Source: Andrena cerasifolii (taxonomy: Eukaryota; Arthropoda; Insecta; Hymenoptera; Andrenidae). Taken from it: a stretch of 64,000 nt of DNA. Of the stretch, positions 1 to 9,300 are shown one piece after another. The position numbers and the translations under genes were made by a program. The stretch spans positions 6,758,001 to 6,822,000 of the forward strand of contig NC_135123.1 of NCBI RefSeq assembly GCF_050908995.1, in the 5' to 3' direction. The notes beneath the pieces were generated by a model. That model saw only the letters and a list, made by a program, of their open reading frames with translations. It searched no databases and had not been told where the DNA came from. The number at the start of each line of letters is the position of its first letter. Positions within the stretch are counted from its first letter, which is position 1.

Positions 1-1946
1 GTCAGAGATTCGAGGAGCTAACGGCATCGATGGATCGTTCATTGGCTCGATTTCAGCGGCTAGGCCGAAGATGGCGAACGAAGGGGAAAAGGTGGAGATC
101 GTCGAGGTTTAATTAAGACTCGACGGACAACTGCGCTCGAATCCAGACCAGTGTTACGACCGGGAGTAGCAAGTTTATTGGTTTCTCTTAATTAAGCAGG
201 ATCGAGCGGACGAGATGTTGATGCGCCCCGAGAGCAATCGATTTTCCGTCAGCTTTAACGAGATTAAGGTCTATCCGGAGCCGCGATCGTAACGCGTTTC
301 TGCGAACACTCTATAAATTCCGAGCCGTTAAGTCGATTTAAACTATTTCAATTGATGGGATACTTCGAAGCTTTACAGCCTGTTCTATGAACTCCCGTTA
401 GAGGCGACCCATCAATCTTCATTCCTGTCGATTGATCCCGAAGATGCGCGCGATCACGGGCCGTCGAGCGGTTAATGGAAAAAAATCTGTTGGTAAATCG
501 TTCCCAGGAATCGATTGGCCCCTCTGTCAGCGAAAATTCGAGCGTTCGGCGACGCGGACAAGCCGCACTCTGTGCCCGGCGCCGTCAAACCGTGCTCTCG
601 AAACTCGCCTCTATAATTCACTGATCGATACGGGCCTCTCTTAACGACGAATTTCAACGGGGCCTCTATCGGAGCTTGCCGAACAGAGACGCCGGGCTGC
701 GGCTATCGATTCGCGCGGGAGGAGTGGAGTGATTTAAAATTCCCCGGTTTGTTGCTTGCGGCAACTTTTCTACAACGAACAGGCCCCGGTGTATTGTAGT
801 TTCAGCAGGTTGGATCGCGTGGAATTACATCGACGATCAAATTAAATGCAGCCCCCCTGGGGAAGCGAGGTATTGTAATCGAACACGTGCGCTTTCGAAA
901 CGAAAGCACGCCGAATTTCGCTGGAACTCGTTTAGCGATAGGGGGAGTAATCCAGCCGGTCGAAAAAAATATCAATGATAGGATCCGATTTCAAGCAGTG
1001 GCGCGTTGGACGAGTGTGGTCTCGAGTGGAGAGCGGTTTACAGTTTCCAAGTTCGCCGCACTCGAAACGCGGTCGTCGTTATTACTTGGAGACGCCCCGA
1101 GATCTTATTTATAATGTCCCTTTCCGCTGAGTCTCCGCTCTCAATTGTAATCTCCGGCGTTTCCCTCTTGCCTCGCGAGGCCGAGCGGGCGAACTCGTAG
1201 GCAAGCGACCCAGTTCAGGGGGACTGGAAATCTTGGATGGAACGGGGACGCACGCTAGGTGCGCTGAAAATCGCGGGTGGCGATAAGAAGCGATAAGCGG
1301 CGGTTCGGGTCGCGTCGCGGATAGAGGTTCCGCGAAAAAAGGGACGGCTGGCCTCGATCGGGCCGAGCGATTAGTTTACCGCGAGGGGGACGCGTCCAGG
1401 AACGATACCCGGCTGAAGTAGCAGACGCGGCAGGCGTAGCAGACGTCCGTGGACAGCTGACGGCTCTATAAGCTTAATAAGCCGCGATACTCTGGCCCGA
1501 GATCGCGAGAGCCCGATGAAAGAAGCACGGGGGAACGCGGACGCTCGACTCCGACTGATTTATGGCCGTTCACGTCCCTCGATCGCCGATCCTTTCGCTC
1601 TCCACGAGAAATCTTCGATCGAGGGAACGCGAAACTCCATCCGCTAGGCGATGTCCCCCGATGTTTTGCGACTCCTCGGCCGCGGCTTTCCAGGCTGGAC
1701 GGAAGTTAATAAAAGGGAGGGCGCTGAGGGGTGAACTCAGCTTCAACGACAGGGTGTGTAATTGTTTCGAGGATGCGCGAGCAGATTTCCAAGGCTCGGG
1801 AAAATTGCAAAATCACCAGGTGATTTGCTCGAAATTACGCGATGGCTCAGCTGGCAGATTTACATCGCTGAGGCACTCTCCAAATTCCCGTTTCAGTTTT
1901 TGTCAAGGAACTCCTCTGTCGCGACGCGAATATTTCGAGCTAGTGG
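1..1946. other. Probable intron of the Ig-TIR receptor gene
   Basis: No exon is supported here. The first receptor exon in the window (from 3247) begins in mid-codon after a splice acceptor, so the preceding DNA must be intron or hold an exon I cannot recognise. Open frames in this stretch show no Ig-type W/D-G-Y-C pattern and no matching splice phases, so they look accidental. Confidence 0.5.
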
Positions 1947-1948
1947 TA

Positions 1949-3235
1949 GGGGAGACAGGGGCTACTTGACTAACGAGGTTAGTTGACTAATTCCCTTTAA
2001 TTGTTGCGGTACATATGAATGACCAGCTTGCTATTTAATGCGTCACCGTGACAAAAACTTGCGTGTTCTATAAGTGAGAATGAAAAATCTACAAAGGTCG
2101 GCGGGAGGTAAATATTTCTGTTTCGACTATTTATGAATTTTTGTTCATTAAGTATCGCTTGATGTTTTTTCATGAATATTTTGTGGAAACGTGATACATC
2201 GACTATAATTTAGGGTATTTTATTTTATCCGTTGCGTGGAGGTTTTCTACGCACGACCCTTAACATGTTGACAATGTCGGACGGGGTTACTTGACTAAGC
2301 ATGGGAATATCATTAAAAATTGCACTTTTTATCCTCGAGATGCAGTCGAGACAAAGAGTTTAGCTGGTGAAATCCACTTTCCCCACCACAAATCCCTCCA
2401 AACACGCCCCTACCAGTTTTACACCCTATCCTCCCTTCAAACTCTCAGGCCTTCCAAATAGACCATAACAACTAGAAAATAATTACAGTATCTAACACCA
2501 TGATACTTAATAAAAAAAATAACAGTGTGAAGGAGTGAAAAAAAAAATTATTGGTCGTAGGATATATGTATATGTACACCTTTCGTATACTATATTTTTC
2601 ATTATTACTTTTTATTACTTTTTATTTATTACTTATTAATATATTATATTATATATTATATTATAAATATATACCTATTTTTTTCTGTATTTATTTACCT
2701 ATTTTTTCTCTATTTATTTACCTATTTTTTCCTCCATTTATTTACCTGTTTTTCCTTATTTATTTATCTATTTTTTCTGTATTTATTTACCTTTTATGGC
2801 AAATAAATAGAGAAAAAAATAGATAAATAAATAAGGAAAAATAATCCAGACCTTTTATGGTAAATAAATAGAGAAAAAATATACCCTGTCACAATTCCAT
2901 CAATATATACAAAAGTAATAAAAAGTATATATATAATATAATATAATACCCTGTCACAATTCCATCAATATATACGAAAGTAATAAAAAATAAAATAAAA
3001 AGTAAAAAGTAACGCACAGCCGGAGTTTGTTGACTTATTCGTCTCACTAATCTAAATATAATAAAAACTACGACTTCGACTCACTTAAAACAATTTTAAA
3101 AATTAAGCCTGTGTACCTAATGAAATTCATAAGCTTTTGGTGTGCAGCGAGTCAACAAAATACCAACGGCCCGTTTATAAAAATGACCTACCTATCCATT
3201 TATCGAACCTCCACTTTTACTTGACCAACGATTAA
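1949..3235 (-). mobile_element. MITE-like repeat, family shared with 41926-42710, interrupted by AT-rich DNA
   Basis: The left end, preceded by TA at 1947-1948, reads GGGGAGACAGGGGCTACTTG and is the inverted counterpart of the right end of the element at 41926-42710. Homology to that element, in reverse orientation, covers about 1949-2285 and about 3000-3190. The middle (2300-3000) is AT-rich unrelated sequence. The right end is decayed: only TTACTTGACCAACG near 3219-3232 resembles a terminus. No coding capacity is seen. The element ends roughly 10 bases before the splice acceptor of the receptor exon at 3247. Confidence 0.6.
2540..3010. repeat. AT-rich low-complexity tract with inverted and direct repeats
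   Basis: Tandem variants of TATTTATTTACCTATTTTTT run through 2670-2800 and are followed at 2798-2880 by their inverse (GGCAAATAAATAGAGAAAAA), so the tract can fold on itself. A short unit beginning CCCTGTCACAATTCCATCAA occurs twice, at about 2884 and 2948. The 91-residue open frame over it is low complexity and not a gene. Confidence 0.7.
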
Positions 3236-3246
3236 ACTGGTTTCAG

Positions 3247-3380
3247 GGAGAACAATCAGATCGTCGGCTCTTATTTGGAGATCGAGGACATCACGCTGGA
3301 AGATTACGGGGAGTACAAGTGCGAAGTTAGCAACGGCGTGGACGAGGAGATCACGTTACCCGCTCACGTTTATCGACAAG
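3247..3380 (+). CDS. Ig-TIR receptor, exon encoding the end of an Ig domain
   Basis: This internal exon of 134 bases lies between the acceptor ...GGTTTCAG and the donor GTGAGT. One base completes a codon from the upstream exon and one base is left over at the end. It encodes about 44 residues of an extracellular immunoglobulin domain. The hallmark is EDYGEYKCEVSN, the D-x-G-x-Y-x-C pattern around the second disulfide cysteine of an Ig fold, followed by the last beta strand (EEITLPAHVYRQ). The first cysteine and the tryptophan of the fold must be in an exon left of the window. The leftover G joins exactly with the first two bases of the exon at 3926. Confidence 0.85.
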
Positions 3381-6300
3381 GTGAGTAACCAGGCCTTCTA
3401 ATCTGTCTCGCTGTTCAGGACCGTACCGCGCCAAGTGTTTTATCTCCCGCTGGACCACCTCTCTTCTCCGCCCCGTGTTCGCGGAAAGCGAGAAAGCGTC
3501 TATACCGAAGTCTTCGTTTCAGCTCGCCGCGCGGTGAAAAAGGGGAGGTGAAGCTCGCGTACCAGCGGCCAGAAGTTGCCGCGAGGGCGGAGGGGGGCTA
3601 ATTAACGGGTCCGATGCGCTTTAAATCGACGCGTCTCGTGCCGATTTCAATCGGATCCGATTTAATTCGCCGCTCGTTATTGTCCCGGACAGCGTGGCCC
3701 AATTAATTCCAGCCAATTAACCGAAATTCATACGCTCGCCGCGCCGTCGATCGTTGCTTGAACGCGAGGGGGGCGGGACCGCTTCGATCGCGGTTCTCGT
3801 TTCGCGATTTACGACCCAGACATTTCTTTTCCAGCGCGGAGCTGCCGCGCGTGCTCCCTCGAGAAGTACGCCCGCGAGCTTCGCAGCGACTTACCGCGAA
3901 TTATTCGATGTTCCTGGTGTTGCAGAGCCGCAGTTCGCGCTGGGACTGCAGAACGGATCCTGGAGGAAGTCGTTCCTGGTGGGCATGCTGGTCCTGGTGC
4001 TGCTGATCTCCGCTGGCGCCTTTTACGCGCGCTGTTGGTTACCCATGGTGCTCCTCTGTCGCGATAAATTCGCACCCCTCGAGGAGAATGGTAATTAAGT
4101 AAACTTCAGCAAAGGAAGCATCTTCCTCGATCGCCGATGAATATTCTCATGCCTCCACTTCTCCCTCGCCGACTCCTCGCTGTTCCTCGGAACGCGGCAT
4201 TCGCTCCAAGCCACTTTAACCTGCACCTTTACCCAACGCGACCTCGACATATCGAACTCCCATTCCGTGCGCCTTCGCGTATTCTTTGGACGGCGGGTCG
4301 GTGCTCGGTGGGTGCTCGAAGCCAGCCCGCCGGCACGTTCTCCCATTGAATCACCGCTAATATCCCCGAGTCTGCGAGAAAATCGGGTGCTTGGAGTCGA
4401 TGGCCACGCCACTAGTTTACTTAATCTTCGTTTAATCCCGCCCGGGAAAAAGGGCTGCACGGCGCGCGTTAACGACTTGCCCGTTCAAGCTTTTTCGTCG
4501 CGGAAGCCGGGGGACGGGCGGGCTTAACGTCCTCGGTCCGTACGAAATAATTGGGGGATCGCTCTTTGCGAGCGAAGCCAGAAAATGAGGCCATCTCTGA
4601 GGATTCGAGGGCCGACAGTGAAATTACAAGGCTCCCGCAAGAGCGATCTGATTCCAACGAGCTGCCCGAAGCGGCAACAGATCTTCCGCCGCTCGGGAGC
4701 CACGCGGAGGGCACGGAGGAGGATCACGAGGAATGGCGGAATCGTTGGAACCGGTGACGATAAATCGCCGCCGTGTGGCCGCGGCTCGCGAATGCTCGCG
4801 AGTTACACGTGTAAGCCGCAGCCTGTTACAGAAGGAGATCCCGTCTCGCGGACGAGATCGCGTTCCCGTGGAGAACGGGGGTTGGGACACCGAGTGCCGC
4901 CGCGCCGCGAGTGGATCCCGTATACGGAAAGTAGAAAATTACCGCGATTACGGTGCTTCTCGGAACCACTGCGGCGACATCGTCTCCCATTAACGTTTCA
5001 CGGAGATCGTTTTCTCTTTGTTAACCGGGCTGGGAACTGTCGCTGCCCGGTCGCCCGCGAATTAGACGATTGTTAGCGCAGCCACTCTCCCACCGTGCTT
5101 GGCCGCTGGAGGAACGTCGAGAGATGCCCTCCTCAGAGCGTAATAATTACACGTTACTCCGCCGCGAAAGACTTTCCTCGCCCATCGGCCGGGGCTCGAA
5201 CATCGAGGCTAGGGTAGACCGGGGCGGTAGTAACACTGCGTGGAGTCGATAGTAGCACAAAGAGCGAACCAAAAATGTGGACTGTTTTAGCCTCGGTTTG
5301 GTCCCACGATTTTGAAATTGAATTTCGTGCCAAATTATACAGTATGATGAGACATCATTCGCAACATATTTTCAAGTGGAGGTGACAGTTAGTTTCTAAG
5401 ATATGGGAGGGTCGAAGAAGTGAAAATTCATTAGTGGCCGAAAATTAAGAAATTGGTCCCAGGGATTCTGCCGACTACTAATAACGAATTTGAACTTAGA
5501 TTTTTAAACTTCATAATTTATATTGCGAGAATGTCGCTGATACAGAGTCACTCAGCCACCACGAGCGCGAGTAAACTGTATGTATATTAAAATTGTGTCA
5601 AAGAGAATATATGGCTTCCACAAAATTCGAACTAATTATTGTTGAAACCATAAATATTACATTAGTTTCGAAAATTCATTTTGAATTTTGAACATCTAAG
5701 TTCAAATTCGTTGTTAGCAGTCAGGAAAATCCCTGGGAACGATTCTTTAAATTATCGGACTGACATAGAAGTCCGTACATCGAAGCGCATCGGCTGCTGC
5801 GTTAATGAATTTTCACTTCTTTGGCCTTCCATGTCTTAAAATCTAATTGTCACCTCAACTTGAAAATTTCTTGCGATTGATAAGGTATCATTTGGTACAA
5901 AATTCAGTTTCAAAATCGTGGGACCAAAAAGAGGCTATTTCTTGGGTCACTTTTTAACTTCACAAAATTAAAACGTTTATCGATGTAAATTATAATAATA
6001 AATGAAAAATGTAAAATTTATATCCAATAACGTGGTATCGCAATTGTGGCAGAAATAAAACACGTTTTGGCTGGTGCATTCTTCACCTGCTCAATCCTCA
6101 CATTCGATACATTGCACCCATTTTTCATTTGGTTTGCTTCTGCTGTGCTATAGGATTCCACGCGAACAAGACAATATTATTCGCCTTCTCTGTCACTAGG
6201 GTAGATGCACCGTTTGTGGCCATTGCACTGTATTTGGCCATGTGCTTAATTATCTCGTTTTTAAATTGCTTGCGGATCATTATTACGTGGAGAAATTCAT

Positions 6301-9300
6301 ATCATAAATATTTTGTTTAGTATACCGCCAGAAATATAAGGTTACATTTATTGCTTACACGGAAAAATATTATATTTTTTAAGAAGTGGCCAAAACTGGT
6401 ACAATATCTTAAAGTGGCCACAAATGGTGCATCCACTCTATTCGGTTCTGACGTTACAATCGCCCTAGACCGCGCTTTTGAACTTAAATTATACATTTCC
6501 ACTAACGAGACTCTTAACAGTGCTAACTAACAATCAGTACTACTTTAAAAAAGGTCCAATTACAGTTTAAAAAATCTAACAAGCACATACTTGGAAAGGG
6601 AGTGTTTACATTACAATTTCAAGTCAATAAGAAAAAGTAAGTTACTTTAGGGTATTAAAAAGTTTTTTGTTCACTATCCATGTCTATTGCGTATCCGTGC
6701 TATCAGGGCATGGATGCGTGCGTGTATTCCAAATGTCATTCTTCATCATATATCCAAAATTGGTGTTAATATCTATTATATAAGATATTTAACTCGTTAC
6801 ATTCGCCCCCCTGTTACTACCACCCCCGGTCTCTACCCTACCTGAAGCGCAATGTCGATCCACGTACCATTCTCCCAGCGTTTGATTTTCGGATCACCCG
6901 GCGCGCGAGGTAACGCTTTTCTCGCCGGCAAAGAGAAGGGAGCCGGTGAAAATCGCGCGCATTATCAATACGTGGTCAAAGGTTTCGCATCGATCGCGAA
7001 GGGATTTATCGAGATTTTTAGCCCGTCCCGGAGAGCGTCGTTTATATGCGAAATACGTGCACGCACGCCTCGTGGATCCTTGCATACTATCATCGCAGCG
7101 GAGCGCAGTCCGCCGCGCCGCAATTTTATCGCCGCTTATTGCCCATTGTTCGAACCTGTCGCGTTCTGAGACATCGTTCCGCGTCTCCCCGCCCGGGGAA
7201 TACAGAATACGCTCTTACCTCCTGCGAGGGGATTCAGCGGGAAGATCGGTAGTCGCTTAGGCTCGCAAAGACCGCGAAGTAACGACGCAAACCGCGGCCC
7301 GTTGAATTTTTGAAACTTTAAAGGCTCGTGGGTGGCTGGAAGCCGGCGCGACATCGTTTTGCTCGTGACTGACTCTCCTTATTCGCGCTGCGGGCGGATC
7401 GTTCCATAAACAGTCCAGCCACTTTCACTCGCGCTCCTGTTCGCCACAGAATTCGCGATAGGTATCGTTTAAGCGCTGTCGTAAACACGGCTGCAAGGAG
7501 AGAGACCGCCGGGCGGCCGAGAAGCGGGGATAAAATTCGCGATCTAGGCTGCGCAGGATTTTTACCACTCCGGACTAGATAGTGTATACTTGAACATTTC
7601 GTAAATAGGAAGCCTGCTGTTTATCAGTTGTTAACGATGACTCGCCTCCTCTTATCGCGTGTTTGCCACTTCCCCGTGCCCACAGACGCGGTTATCGTCT
7701 GTTCTACGAATCCTTATTCCTTTCACCCGCCCGCGCAACCTGCCTTCCAATTTCTAAAAATAATTCTCGGCCTGGATCCGTGTGACTGATCCTGTGCACG
7801 AGGAAGCCAGAGGTTTGCCACCCTCGTTTACATTCCCATGGAATCCTACGATTTTCCTGCGCGGGGAAAGCTTCTCCCTCGGGCGTGTCCGCCTCGTCCG
7901 AGCGAGAAGCGGTTCGAGAACGCAGCGAGTCGACGGTGTGTGCTGGGTCGTCTATCGCGATCAGAAGGTGCGCGGGGACGGCGCTCTTGCCGGAAGCGAA
8001 ATTTTCTTAGACACCGGTACACCTTCTGATTGCAAAGCGACGTTACCGTGCACGAGGCGAGCTGCCCACGTACTCACCACGGTCACGAACACGAATTGCA
8101 GACGGCAAGGAATGCGACGCTCTGGTCTGCTACCACGAGAAGGACTCGAGCCTGGTCATCGGTATCGTGATGCCCACCCTCGAGTCGAGGCATCGGTACA
8201 AGTGCACGCCGCTGGAGCTCACCCACCTCAATCAGAATTGTAAGTATCGGCCTTTAATTAAACTCGAGAGCCACTTCCTCTGCGGCGGGGCCCTGGTTAA
8301 TAGCGTAACTAAGCTTGCCTTGATACGGGGGTATTCGGAGTGGACCGTTTCGCGCGAACATTCCACGAAATTAGAGTCCAGGCGCGTAATAATACTTCGG
8401 TCGAGCCGAAGGAAGAGATAGAAGCCCCAGAGGGGTGTAATCTCTGATAGAGAAAGGGGCGGGACGTAAATCATTACCTACGTCGACGGGATCCAGCGTA
8501 CGAAGAGCCTCCGCCGAGCAGTCATCGCGATCACCGCCAACAAAGTCGGCGAAAAGTTGCCGGGGTGTTTATAAACGGGGTGGGTCTAGCTTCGCCCCCT
8601 CCCGCCCCGGCATCTCATGAATATCAACGCGGCCAGCCGCGCAGGGCGCAGCGCGATAACGGCCGCTGGGCGAAAAATATTCAGGCACTAATTTCCTTCT
8701 AATTGGCAGGGCAGAATTGGGCCGTGTAGGTGAACGGCGCGCGCCTGCGCCCTAGAACCGCGATTTTATTCATGCAAATTGTTGCACGCTGCCCGTCCTC
8801 GGAACCACTGATGCAAAGTAACCTATACATAAATTCCATTCCGCCGCGTCTCCTTTTTCGCCCTTTTGCACCACCCTCCCTCAGCTTTTTTTCGCTGCCG
8901 GGGAACCGCGCACCTGGGCTGGCCGCGAATTTTTACCGGATCCCCGTAGGTATGTATATTTGCCAGCATCCAAATCCTACTTTACTCTCGCGTTACTCTG
9001 TATCGCCGCGAGCACCCTCTCCGCGATGCGTTTCCTACCAGTCGTCTATTCGAATTATCACGGGGAGCGTTTAGTTTGCCCCACGGACCTGGGGCTCGCG
9101 GGACCGTGGCCGTGTTCAAAGGCAGCCACGGGAATCTCGTCTCGCATGCGCGCGGGAGATAACTGGAAGATAACTGGGGATCCTTGAGGATCACGGAATC
9201 GCGGCGTTGAACTTGGCAAATTGAATTAGAAAGTTGGCCGCTTTCTCGGACGTCGAGTGTGTCTCGTTTGTTTCGCGGAGACAGACCCGCGGTTTCGAAT

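Noticed and set aside
1562..1969. 135-residue open frame on the plus strand
   Set aside because: No domain, ends inside the start of a MITE, and no splice sites match the receptor phase.
2551..2826. 91-residue hydrophobic frame resembling a membrane protein
   Set aside because: It is a translation of AT-rich tandem repeats (Ile/Tyr/Phe/Leu only).
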